NCBI RefSeq assembly: GCF_001975665.1
Contig: NZ_CP019419.1
Location: forward strand, 1,364,001-1,428,000
Direction: 5' to 3'
Length of the DNA stretch: 64,000 bases
From: Polaribacter reichenbachii
GTDB lineage: Bacteria; Bacteroidota; Bacteroidia; Flavobacteriales; Flavobacteriaceae
The translations under genes and the position numbers were made by a program. This document shows positions 1-8,354 of the stretch, piece after piece (the first letter of the stretch is position 1; the number at the start of each line of letters is the position of its first letter). The notes beneath the pieces are model-generated. The model was given only the letters and a program-made list of their open reading frames with translations. It made no database searches and was not told the DNA's origin.

Positions 1-1282
1 TTGTTTCTCTCTCATCTATATTGTCTAATTGACGTGCTAAATACCCATAAAAAATTTCGTTATCTACATCTAATTGTACACTGTTCTGCCCTACAGAAGG
101 GATATCGTTTATAGGTCTTGCCCAAGGAGCTTGCCCAATACTGTATTCGTAAAGTGCAAAAGGCTCTTGCGTTCTATTTTCAATTGTAAATCCAAAAGTT
201 GCAAAAGCTTTAAATTTTCCTTTTGTAAACTGACCTGTAAGTCTGTTTGCTAATCGATCAAAACCAGAATTAATTAAAACTCCATCTTGTTTAAAATAAG
301 ATGTACTAAAGTTTAAAGTTAAGTTTTTAACACCACCAGATATGTTTAATCCTAAATTTTGAATGGTTGCATTATCATTTTGAACATCGCTTACAAAATC
401 AGTATCAAAATCTAAAGCATCAGCATTAAAGAAAAACGTTAAAGGCTCATCACCTAATAATTCTGTAGTTGCTTCTAAATGATACAATTGTTCTACAGTA
501 TTCATTAAAGGAGTACCAGAAGTAATGTTTTGAATACCTGTGTACATATTTAAATCTACTTTCATTTTACCAACTTTACCCTTTTTTGTGGTAATTAAAA
601 TAACACCATTAGAAGCTCTTGTACCATAAACAGAGGCAGAAGCACCGTCTTTTAAAATATCTATGGTTTCAATTTGTTCTGGAGCAATGTTTGGGTTGCC
701 TTCGTAAGCAATACCATCTACAACGTATAAAGGGCCTAAAGCACCAGAACTTACAGATCCTAAACCTCTAATTTGTACGTTAGAAGCTTCACCAGGTCTA
801 CCACTTGCTGCCTGAATGTTTACACCCGCCACTTTACCTTGTATGGCTGCTCCTAAATCTGCTACAGGAGAACGTGTAATTTCGCTTGAAGACACATTAA
901 CAACGGCACCAGTAACTTCTTTTTTCTTTTGGGTACCATAACCTACTACCACAATTTCATCTAAAACAGATGATTCTGCTTTTAAAACAACATTAACTGT
1001 TGTGGCTCCAGAAACAAGGATTTCTTTGTTTTTGTAGCCTAAATAACTAAATACAAGGATGTCTCCAATCTTAGCTTTTATGCTATAGGCGCCATCCATA
1101 TCTGTACTTAATCCATTTTTGGATCCTTTAATAACTACACTAGCTCCGGGTAGAGTTTCTCCATCTGCACTAACAGATCCTTTTACAGTAACATCTTGTG
1201 CCTGTAAAAAACCGAAACTAAGTAGAAGTAATGCTGTGAACAGCATCTTTCTGTAATTGCAATTTTGCAAAGTAAAGTTCAT
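1..1282 (-). CDS. SusC/RagA-family TonB-dependent receptor, N-terminal part
   Basis: Outer-membrane TonB-dependent porin that would import agar/porphyran oligosaccharides. The frame is open from an ATG at 1282 to the window edge, giving 427 residues, so the C-terminal barrel is outside. Visible in order: a signal peptide (MLFTALLLLSFGFLQAQ), a carboxypeptidase-regulatory-like domain (VKGSVSADGETLPGASVVIKG, DILVFSYLGYK), the DEIVVVGYG box, and the plug domain with VQIRGLGS, PLYVVDGI and LKDGASASVYGTRASNGVILITTKKGK. SusC proteins of this family are near 1000 residues and pair with a SusD; that partner would lie to the left. Divergent from the GH86 gene at 1689. A tandem operator-like element is 67 bases upstream of the start. 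Confidence 0.93.
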   Translation of the reverse strand, partial: MNFTLQNCNYRKMLFTALLLLSFGFLQAQDVTVKGSVSADGETLPGASVVIKGSKNGLSTDMDGAYSIKAKIGDILVFSYLGYKNKEILVSGATTVNVVLKAESSVLDEIVVVGYGTQKKKEVTGAVVNVSSSEITRSPVADLGAAIQGKVAGVNIQAASGRPGEASNVQIRGLGSVSSGALGPLYVVDGIAYEGNPNIAPEQIETIDILKDGASASVYGTRASNGVILITTKKGKVGKMKVDLNMYTGIQNITSGTPLMNTVEQLYHLEATTELLGDEPLTFFFNADALDFDTDFVSDVQNDNATIQNLGLNISGGVKNLTLNFSTSYFKQDGVLINSGFDRLANRLTGQFTKGKFKAFATFGFTIENRTQEPFALYEYSIGQAPWARPINDIPSVGQNSVQLDVDNEIFYGYLARQLDNIDERET

Positions 1283-1349
1283 TATTTTATCGAATTTTAA
1301 ATTATCATAGTCAAATATTGTAAAATTCTTAATCTGCTCCAATTTATGT

Positions 1350-1368
1350 CACTTGACAAAAACTCAAC
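1350..1368 (-). promoter_or_regulatory. Tandem TGTCAAGT operator-like element upstream of susC
   Basis: Read on the minus strand this is GTTGAGTTTTTGTCAAGTG, 15 of 19 positions identical to the elements at 1606-1624 and 4233-4251. It ends 67 bases before the susC start, against 64 and 69 for the other two. Two half-sites are about one helical turn apart. Candidate site for the TPR-HTH regulator encoded at 5288; that link is inference. Confidence 0.6.
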
Positions 1369-1605
1369 AGGGGTTAATTTTGTATTTTTTGATGTTAATT
1401 TTCTTGCATATTTAAGTTTTTAGACTAAAAATATCTTCTGTTCAAAATCGATGTTTTTTTTCAAAAAGTTTTTGAGAAATAATTCAATAAGTAAGTTATG
1501 TTCGTGCTCTATGTCTTTTTTAAACTAGTAATAGATTGTAAAACAAGTGGCTATGAATTATAGGTGTTAGGTAAATTAAGTGCTATTTACAGTAATAGTT
1601 TTAGT

Positions 1606-1624
1606 GTCAAGTTTATGTCAAGTT
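1606..1624 (+). promoter_or_regulatory. Tandem TGTCAAGTT operator-like element upstream of GH86
   Basis: GTCAAGTTTATGTCAAGTT, a direct repeat with an 11-base period, 64 bases before the GH86 start. The same 19 bases occur exactly at 4233-4251, 69 bases before the next unit. The match in sequence and in distance argues for a shared activator site in PUL 1. Confidence 0.7.
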
Positions 1625-1688
1625 GGTTTTTTAGGCTTTTTTGTGTGTATCAATTTACTTTTGATAGAATCTTTTTAAACGAAATGCC

Positions 1689-4199
1689 TTGAAAAAATCA
1701 ATATTTTTATACTGTCTATTTACACTTTTTTGTTTCAAATTAACATCACAAACTTTAGTTTGGGACAATAAACCGAGTTCTCTAGATTTTGAATTGGGGA
1801 GTGCTTTATCTATGAATTTAACGTACAATACTAATGGAAATTCATTTAATTATATCTGGATAAAACTACAAAGAAGGAGTGTCACTAATTCTATTTTAGA
1901 AGAATTTGATGGTGTTTTTTATACTGGTAGTAACCCAGTTGCAAGCCAAGATACTGTTAATTTAACTTACAGTTTGCCTAATAATATACCTTTAAGTTCT
2001 GAATTAGTAAACGGAGAATATTATCAATTATTTACTGCAATGTGGTCTGGTACAAGTACTTGGACAGGTTTAGACCTTCTTTTAAATATAGTAGAAGAAA
2101 ATGGGGTAGTAAATACTACAGGTAATACCAAAGTTGTAGCGACTTTAAATACAAAACATATTGTTGGGGAAATAGAAAGTTTTGATCGTTCTAAATTTAT
2201 AACGATACATTCTAATCAAGCTGATAATGAATGGAATGGAGCCAACTCAATAGCAGATGTTAGAGACGATTTTTTAAATGGTTACGATGTTTTTATGGGT
2301 AGAGATACAGGAGGAATTACTTGGCATTTAAGTCAGTTAGAAGAAGATCCAACAAGAACAGGTTTTGCTAATCCGTCTGCAATTACAAGTAGAGCTCCTT
2401 ATTGGAGAGGTGTTTATCAGAATAAAAACATACAGCAATATGAGGCTAGAAATAACTTAATTATTGCAGCTCAACATCACCCTTTTTGGACAGGAAATGG
2501 TCAAAAAAATACAGGTAAAGGTTGGCAATTTGCAAATGCTACAGCAGTTGGTGAGTATATGGGGCGTTATATAAATGAGTTTCATAAAGATAACGGAGAA
2601 CCAAAGCCAAAATTTATTGAGGTAATGAATGAGCCTGCTTATGCAGATTATGGTGGCCCATCAGACTTTACAAACGATATACAAGACATTTCAGATTTTC
2701 ATAACGATGTTGCAGATGCTATAAAAGTGCAAATTCCTGATGCAAAAGTTGGTGGTTATACTACTGCTTTTCCAAATTTTGAAAAAGGTGATTTTGAAAG
2801 ATGGCACAAAAGGTGGAAATTATTTATGGATGTTGCAGGAGAAAAAATGGATTTTTGGTCTATTCATTTGTACGATTTTCCATCAATAGGAGGTAAAAAA
2901 CAATTTAGATCTGGTAGTAATTTAGAAGCTACTTTTGATATGATGGAGCAGTATAGTATGATGAAATTTGGTAAAGTAAAACCTTTTGTAATTTCTGAAT
3001 ATGGAGCCCAAACACACGATTATAATAATCAAGAATGGAGTGCTTATAGAGATTGGCTGCACGTAAGATCTTCTAACTCTATGTTGCCATCTTTTATGGA
3101 TAGGCCTAACTTAATTGCAAGTACTATTAACTTTATAATTGCAAAGGCAGAATGGGGTTATACATCTGTGCCTTATGTACATCGTTTATTAAGAAAAGAA
3201 AACGAGCCAAATTCTTATACTGGTGATTGGATTTATACAGATATGATTAAATTTTATCAGCTTTGGGCAGATGTAAAAGGTACTAGAATAGATACTTATT
3301 CTGATAATTTAGACATACAAGTAGATGGTTATTTAGATGGAGATAAGTTTTATTTAATGATGAATAATCTTACTTTTAATGATGAAATTATCGATTTATC
3401 TTTCTTAAATTCTGGTAATAGTACAATAACAGCTATCAATAAAAAGCATTCTTATGTAAATGGTTTAACACCAGTTTTAGAAGATGAATCTTTAGCTATT
3501 GATGTTTCTTCTGTAACTCTAAAATCTGAAGGAACAATGATTCTAGAGATTACTTTTAATAACCCTATTTCTGTTTCGCAAACCAATACAGAAAAAAAAT
3601 ATTATGCAACTACTTATTTAAAAGAAATAGCTCAAAATCAAGAAAATACTTTCCAAATTAATAATGTTACAACAGCTAATTATGGTGAAGTTGTTTTAAG
3701 AATTGGTGTTGGTAGATTGCATAATCTATCATTAAAACCAATAGTTAAAGTTAACAATAGATCAATTACAGTTCCTGATAATTGGAGAGGAGATGATCAA
3801 AAAGATAGAGAACGCTTTTTTGGAGTTTTAGAAATACCTGTTCCTTATGATTTATTACAAACTAATAATGCTATTAGCGTAGAATTTCCTGATTCAGGAG
3901 GTCATATCAGTACAGTTACAATGCAAGTTTATAATTTTAGTAGTGATATTAGAAATAGTACTTTAAGTGTTATTGAACATCCAACTAAAAATCTAATAAA
4001 AGTATATCCAAATCCTACAAAAGGAATCATCAAAATAGAAAATGGTTTAAGTTATAACCAACTTACAATTTATGATTTAAGAGGTGTAAAAGTAGCATCA
4101 TTTGGTAAAGATCAGGTTATAGACATATCACAATTTACTGCAGGAGTTTATTATCTAAAAACTGATAATGGCGCTATATGTAAAATAGTTAAAGAGTAG
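1689..4199 (+). CDS. GH86-type beta-agarase/beta-porphyranase, T9SS-secreted
   Basis: Predicted endo-acting enzyme on agarose or porphyran, 836 residues. Order: signal peptide (about 1-20), a beta-sandwich accessory domain (about 22-145), a TIM-barrel catalytic domain starting at FDRSKFITIH, C-terminal beta domains, and a T9SS type A sorting domain (YPNPTKGIIKIENG to the end). Likely acid/base is Glu315 (VMNEPAYADY) and likely nucleophile is Glu437 (VISEYGAQTHDY), by position in clan GH-A enzymes. Assignment to GH86 rests on recall of family motifs and on the GH117/GH16 neighbours; agarose versus porphyran cannot be told. The start codon is TTG: the nearby ATG at 1684 is out of frame and runs into a stop after two codons, and MKKSIFLYCLF is a normal signal peptide start. 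Confidence 0.8.
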   Translation: MKKSIFLYCLFTLFCFKLTSQTLVWDNKPSSLDFELGSALSMNLTYNTNGNSFNYIWIKLQRRSVTNSILEEFDGVFYTGSNPVASQDTVNLTYSLPNNIPLSSELVNGEYYQLFTAMWSGTSTWTGLDLLLNIVEENGVVNTTGNTKVVATLNTKHIVGEIESFDRSKFITIHSNQADNEWNGANSIADVRDDFLNGYDVFMGRDTGGITWHLSQLEEDPTRTGFANPSAITSRAPYWRGVYQNKNIQQYEARNNLIIAAQHHPFWTGNGQKNTGKGWQFANATAVGEYMGRYINEFHKDNGEPKPKFIEVMNEPAYADYGGPSDFTNDIQDISDFHNDVADAIKVQIPDAKVGGYTTAFPNFEKGDFERWHKRWKLFMDVAGEKMDFWSIHLYDFPSIGGKKQFRSGSNLEATFDMMEQYSMMKFGKVKPFVISEYGAQTHDYNNQEWSAYRDWLHVRSSNSMLPSFMDRPNLIASTINFIIAKAEWGYTSVPYVHRLLRKENEPNSYTGDWIYTDMIKFYQLWADVKGTRIDTYSDNLDIQVDGYLDGDKFYLMMNNLTFNDEIIDLSFLNSGNSTITAINKKHSYVNGLTPVLEDESLAIDVSSVTLKSEGTMILEITFNNPISVSQTNTEKKYYATTYLKEIAQNQENTFQINNVTTANYGEVVLRIGVGRLHNLSLKPIVKVNNRSITVPDNWRGDDQKDRERFFGVLEIPVPYDLLQTNNAISVEFPDSGGHISTVTMQVYNFSSDIRNSTLSVIEHPTKNLIKVYPNPTKGIIKIENGLSYNQLTIYDLRGVKVASFGKDQVIDISQFTAGVYYLKTDNGAICKIVKE

Positions 4200-4232
4200 A
4201 TTTATAGTGTTTTAGTTAATTTTTTTGTTCAG

Positions 4233-4251
4233 GTCAAGTTTATGTCAAGTT
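4233..4251 (+). promoter_or_regulatory. Tandem TGTCAAGTT operator-like element upstream of the small secreted protein
   Basis: Exact copy of the 19-base element at 1606-1624, lying 69 bases before the ATG at 4321. It suggests that this gene has its own promoter and is not simply read through from the GH86 gene. Confidence 0.7.
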
Positions 4252-4320
4252 ACTTTTTAGTTTATAATTAATCTGATAAATTAAATTTACTGCACAGAAT
4301 TAATTAAAAACATATACATT

Positions 4321-5061
4321 ATGAAAAAAATTACTTTATTACTTGCATTATTTTTAACTGTAACAATAAGCTCAGCTCAAGATGTTGCTGCAGAATTAGA
4401 TTGGACAAATCAGGCAGATTATATGATTAATGGCGAGCTTGTTGTAAAACCTGGAGATGTAATCAACTTTTCTATTGATTATAGTATAGGAGATTTTGGT
4501 GGTGTAGATAATACTTTTTGGTTTATCCTTTTTAAGCTTGATAGAGCTTTAGCAGGAACACAAGATGTAATAGATGGTACTTGGGAGAGTGTGCCAGACA
4601 TCGCAATTACTTACCCAAGTGCAGGAACAGATGGCACAACTACAGGTAGTTTTACAGTTCCAAACGGAGTAGAATTATCTTCTACAGGAACATACGATTA
4701 TAGAATTTTAACTTATTTAGCCTACTATGAAGCAGGAAATACAGATAATCCTAAATATGGTGGAGGTAATGCATCTGATAAAGTAGCTATTAAAATAATG
4801 ACGCAAGCTGAAATTGATGCAACAGCATCAACCAAAGATTTTGAAAAAGAAACGAGTCTTAAAATGTATCCAAATCCTGTAGAAAATACGATTTATTTAA
4901 AAGGAGCTAACTTGCCAGAAAACTATAAAATTACCAATGTTTTAGGTAAAGTAATTCAACAAGGTAAATTCGAAAATAGTATAGATGCTTCTAGTTTAAG
5001 TAATGGTATGTATATTTTAATTTACGACAACAAAACTTTTACAAAATTCTTGAAAAAATAA
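4321..5061 (+). CDS. Secreted single-domain protein with T9SS sorting domain
   Basis: 246 residues: signal peptide (1-19), one beta-rich domain (about 24-160), and a T9SS sorting domain (KMYPNPVENTIYLKG to the end). No catalytic motif is seen. The domain resembles the N-terminal accessory domain of the GH86 protein: both open with L-W-x-N, share a spaced pattern of hydrophobic strands, a long-chain W/F-I-x-L/F-K/Q-L segment, and a Y-x-x-x-T-A/Y segment before the end. This suggests a stand-alone glycan-binding domain, which is inference from eye alignment. It lies between GH86 and the regulator, has its own operator-like element, and ends in a strong terminator at 5084. Confidence 0.75.
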   Translation: MKKITLLLALFLTVTISSAQDVAAELDWTNQADYMINGELVVKPGDVINFSIDYSIGDFGGVDNTFWFILFKLDRALAGTQDVIDGTWESVPDIAITYPSAGTDGTTTGSFTVPNGVELSSTGTYDYRILTYLAYYEAGNTDNPKYGGGNASDKVAIKIMTQAEIDATASTKDFEKETSLKMYPNPVENTIYLKGANLPENYKITNVLGKVIQQGKFENSIDASSLSNGMYILIYDNKTFTKFLKK

Positions 5062-5083
5062 GATCTTATCACATAAATTAATT

Positions 5084-5116
5084 TCAGCTGCATAGATTAT
5101 GCAGCTGATTTTTTTT
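5084..5116 (+). terminator. Rho-independent terminator
   Basis: Perfect 11-bp stem TCAGCTGCATA / TATGCAGCTGA with a 3-base loop, followed by eight T. It lies 22 bases after the stop of the small secreted protein. Confidence 0.93.
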
Positions 5117-5287
5117 GGTAAATTTATCAAACTAAACAGAAATGTTATTATAAATCTATATTTATAAAATGAATAATTTAAATTCTTTTATTTATTAATT
5201 TCACAAAAATTGACTTTTAAACTTTATTTTTAACAAAATTTAGACTTGCTGTTTGCATAACATCAAGAAAAAGCATAAAAACTATAA

Positions 5288-6928
5288 ATGAATATTCATA
5301 AAACATCAAATAATTTTAAGAATCTATTGTTAGCAATTTCTTTTTTGATATTTAACTTTAATGCTTTTATATCATTAGGACAAACTTCACAAAAAGCAGA
5401 CCAATTTTTTAAAAAAGGACAAGAGCTAAAGCGAATTAAACCAGACAGTTCTGTGTTATATTTTAAAAAAAGTTTTGCTATTTATCTTAAGAATAAAGAC
5501 ACAGTTCTTGCAGTAAGAAGTTTATTAGAAAAAAGTTACATTTTTGAAAATAACGCACAATATACCAAATCTTATGACTGTTTATGGAAAACTTTATTGT
5601 TAATAGATAAAGTAGATAATCTAGGGTTAAAATCTCTTGTTTATTTAAGGTTAGGTCGTATTTATAGCTATTACAAAAGAGAAAAAGAATCTATAAAATA
5701 CCTTAAAAAAGCCTTAGAAGTTCAAAAAGAATTGGCCAATACAAAAAATGGAACTAAATCTAATTTAGTACCTTATTACTATGCAATTACTGCCACTTAT
5801 AGAGAATTAGATCATCCAGAAAAAGGAAAAAAATATTTAGATTCTTGTTATTATTTTTTCGATAAAAATAATGTTTTAACTAACAAAGCAAATTTAGATT
5901 TTGAGAAAGCAAATATTTTAAGCTCACAGAATAAGAATACAGAAGCTTTAGAAATAATGGAAGATATTTATCCGTGGTTTAAAGAAAATTCACCTTCTTA
6001 TTTAGTGTTGTTTTATAAATATTGGGGAGATATTTATTTTGATATTAATGATTTAAATAAAAGTGAAGAATTGTATTTAAAATCATTAAAAACATCTTCT
6101 GACTTTAATAGTCATATCGATTTTTCTCCTTTGGTTTATGAACAATTAGCAGCTGTATATTTAAAAAAGAAAAACTATTTTAAAGCTTTTAAAAATATTG
6201 AAAAAGCAAAAGAATTAGATGCTAAGTTTTTTGATAGTAGAAGTTCAGAAAACTTAACTTTATTAGAAATTAAAGACGATTATAGAACAGAAAAAGAACG
6301 ACAAGAAAAAATAATTCAAGACCAATATTTAAGACATTTAGAACAAGAAGAAAAAATTACAAATCTGCAGAACATCATCTTAATTGGTTCTATTATTTTC
6401 TTGTTGATATTAGGTTTTATATTCTTTAAAAATTTACGAGCTAAACACGCTGCAGAAAAAGAATTAATAAGAAAAACGAAAGAAATAGAAATACAGAAAA
6501 CAAGAGAGCTTTTAGAACTTAAAAATAGAGAATTAGCAGCTTCTGCATTACAATTAATAGAAAAAGACGAATTTTTAAAAGACTTAAAAACTAAAGTTAG
6601 AGAAGGAGGCGAAAAAGTAAAAATACACGAGTTAAATAAAGTTTTAAGATCTGTTTCTGTAAATAATAATAAAAATTGGGAAGAATTTAGAGCGCGTTTT
6701 ATAGAAGTAAATAAAGATTTTTACAATCAAATTTTTGAGAAATTCCCGAATTTAAGTCAAGGAGATCAAAAGATATGTGCTTTAATAAAATTAAATTTTT
6801 CGAGTAAAGAAATGGCTAGACTTTTAGGTATTTCTGTAGAATCTGTACACACAGTTAGGCATAGAATTAGAAAAAAAATGAAGTTACCAAGAAGTGTTAA
6901 CTTAGAAGATTATATAAATTCTTTGTAG
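5288..6928 (+). CDS. Membrane-anchored TPR-HTH transcriptional regulator (LuxR-like C-terminus)
   Basis: 546 residues. An N-terminal signal/anchor segment (about 12-32) is followed by tetratricopeptide-like helices (about 35-330), a transmembrane helix (about 362-382, NIILIGSIIFLLILGFIFF), a charged coiled coil, and a C-terminal helix-turn-helix (LSQGDQKICALIKLNFSSKEMARLLGIS...VRHRIRKKMKL). This layout is common in Flavobacteriia, where the TPR part faces the periplasm and the HTH the cytoplasm. The ligand is unknown. It sits in the middle of PUL 1 and is the obvious candidate to recognise the tandem TGTCAAGTT elements. A terminator-like hairpin follows at 6954. Confidence 0.85.
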   Translation: MNIHKTSNNFKNLLLAISFLIFNFNAFISLGQTSQKADQFFKKGQELKRIKPDSSVLYFKKSFAIYLKNKDTVLAVRSLLEKSYIFENNAQYTKSYDCLWKTLLLIDKVDNLGLKSLVYLRLGRIYSYYKREKESIKYLKKALEVQKELANTKNGTKSNLVPYYYAITATYRELDHPEKGKKYLDSCYYFFDKNNVLTNKANLDFEKANILSSQNKNTEALEIMEDIYPWFKENSPSYLVLFYKYWGDIYFDINDLNKSEELYLKSLKTSSDFNSHIDFSPLVYEQLAAVYLKKKNYFKAFKNIEKAKELDAKFFDSRSSENLTLLEIKDDYRTEKERQEKIIQDQYLRHLEQEEKITNLQNIILIGSIIFLLILGFIFFKNLRAKHAAEKELIRKTKEIEIQKTRELLELKNRELAASALQLIEKDEFLKDLKTKVREGGEKVKIHELNKVLRSVSVNNNKNWEEFRARFIEVNKDFYNQIFEKFPNLSQGDQKICALIKLNFSSKEMARLLGISVESVHTVRHRIRKKMKLPRSVNLEDYINSL

Positions 6929-6953
6929 TTATTTTTCTGATTATAAATATTTT

Positions 6954-6997
6954 AACTTGATAAAAACTTGCTGTAAAGTTTTTGTCAAGTTTTTTTT
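6954..6997 (+). terminator. Terminator hairpin that also carries the operator motif
   Basis: 16-bp stem (6954-6969 with 6976-6991, one G-U pair) with a 6-base loop, then a T run to 6997, 25 bases after the regulator stop. The right arm plus loop, GTAAAGTTTTTGTCAAGTT (6973-6991), matches the PUL 1 operator-like element at 17 of 19 positions, so the site could also be a binding site upstream of GH117. Confidence 0.8.
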
Positions 6998-7166
6998 ATT
7001 TCTATACATTTCATTTCTACTATTTTTAAATTTCAACTTTTGGTGTAGTCATTAATTTAAACATATCGTATGTATTAAAGTCTATTTGTTATTTTAAAAA
7101 TAGAATAATACATAGAACTTTGATAAGTTAATTATACCAATATTAAAACAAAGAAAAGCTTACCCA

Positions 7167-8285
7167 ATGCGCATAGAAATAACAGACGAACAAAAAGATT
7201 TTTTAGGAATTACTAATAAAGATAAATTAAGTGCCGCAAGTAAAAGAGCTTTACAATGGCCCAAAGATTTAAGTAACGATTGGTTTTTTGATTACAAAGT
7301 AGAAGATTTAAAAGGCGATTTAACTTATGAAGAAGGTGTTGTAAGAAGAGATCCAAGTGCCTTAATTAAGTTCGATAATAAATATTTCGTCTGGTATTCT
7401 AGATCTACTGGTGCAACAGACGGTTTTGCTGGTAATATTTCTACGGATAAAGTTTTTCCTTGGGATAGATGCGATTTGTGGTTTGCCACTTCTAATGATG
7501 GAATTACTTGGAAAGAAGAAGGTTTAGCTGTAGCAAGAGGAGTAGAAGGTAGTTATGATGATAGATCTATTTTTACTCCAGAAATTATGGAATATGAAGG
7601 GGTATATTATTTGTCATATCAAACCATAAAAGGCGATTATACTGTAAGAGTAAAAAACGAAGTTGGTTTGGCTTGGTCTAATTCGCCTTATGGACCTTGG
7701 ACAAAAAGCGAAGAACCTATCTTAAAACCAGCCAACAACGGGGTTTGGAAAGGCGATTCACAAAATAGATTTTTAGTAGAAAAAAAGGGCGATTTCGATA
7801 GTCATAAAGTGCATGATCCTTGTATAATTCCTTACAATAATAAATTCTATTTGTATTACAAAGGTGAGCAAATGGGCGAAGCGATTACGTTTGGAGGTAG
7901 GCAAATAAGACATGGAGTTGCTATTGCAAATCATCCAAAAGGCCCATATATAAAATCTGAATACAATCCAATTTCTAACAGTGGTCATGAAATTTGCGTT
8001 TGGCCATATAATGGAGGCGTTTCTTCTTTAATTACTACAGATGGCCCAGAAAAAAATACCTTACAATGGTCTCCAGACGGAATTAATTTTGACATAAAGA
8101 GTGTAGTAAAAGGTGCTCCGCATGCAATTGGTTTAAACAGAACTGTAGATGCAGATATACACCCAACTCATATTTTAAGATGGGGATTAACCCATGAATA
8201 TATGAATGATGATTATCAATATATAAGAAGGTTTACTACCTGGAAAATGACACATCACGTGGCTAAAGGAGAAAGTGGAGAATAA
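7167..8285 (+). CDS. GH117 alpha-1,3-(3,6-anhydro)-L-galactosidase
   Basis: 372 residues. Predicted to remove 3,6-anhydro-L-galactose from the non-reducing end of neoagaro-oligosaccharides, the last step of agarose breakdown. The five-bladed propeller family is recognised by VVRRDPSALI (Asp62, likely general base), KVHDPCIIPYNNKFYLYYKG and SGHEICVWPYNGG (His274, likely the unusual histidine acid). The N-terminal helical region (ITDEQKDFLGI...) is the family dimerisation part. No signal peptide is seen from this ATG; the frame upstream stays open only to a stop at 7113-7115 and offers no better start, so the enzyme may be cytoplasmic. It is 69 bases upstream of the GH16 lipoprotein and probably co-transcribed with it. 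Confidence 0.88.
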   Translation: MRIEITDEQKDFLGITNKDKLSAASKRALQWPKDLSNDWFFDYKVEDLKGDLTYEEGVVRRDPSALIKFDNKYFVWYSRSTGATDGFAGNISTDKVFPWDRCDLWFATSNDGITWKEEGLAVARGVEGSYDDRSIFTPEIMEYEGVYYLSYQTIKGDYTVRVKNEVGLAWSNSPYGPWTKSEEPILKPANNGVWKGDSQNRFLVEKKGDFDSHKVHDPCIIPYNNKFYLYYKGEQMGEAITFGGRQIRHGVAIANHPKGPYIKSEYNPISNSGHEICVWPYNGGVSSLITTDGPEKNTLQWSPDGINFDIKSVVKGAPHAIGLNRTVDADIHPTHILRWGLTHEYMNDDYQYIRRFTTWKMTHHVAKGESGE

Positions 8286-8354
8286 GAAATTCCAGATTAT
8301 TTTCAATAAAATTCCATTCACATTAAAATAATAGAAAATTAAAACAGAATACCA

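Larger units (their letters stand above)
1283..1688. other. Intergenic region between divergent susC and GH86 genes
   Basis: About 400 bases with no credible gene. It holds two copies of the tandem TGTCAAGT element, one facing each gene (1350-1368 for susC, 1606-1624 for GH86). A TACTTTTG at 1656-1663 fits the Bacteroidetes -7 consensus TAnnTTTG, but I did not find a well-spaced -33 TTTG. The 1380-1600 stretch is AT-rich with nothing I can assign. Confidence 0.6.

Noticed and set aside
1632..1663. A full Bacteroidetes promoter (TTTG and TAnnTTTG) upstream of GH86
   Set aside because: The -7 like TACTTTTG is present, but the nearest TTTG is only 12 bases away, not about 19-20. Not listed as a promoter.
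7773..7988. Minus-strand open frame inside GH117
   Set aside because: Opposite-strand shadow of a well-supported gene with no motif; the same applies to other open frames inside susC, metG, GH2 and the lyase genes.
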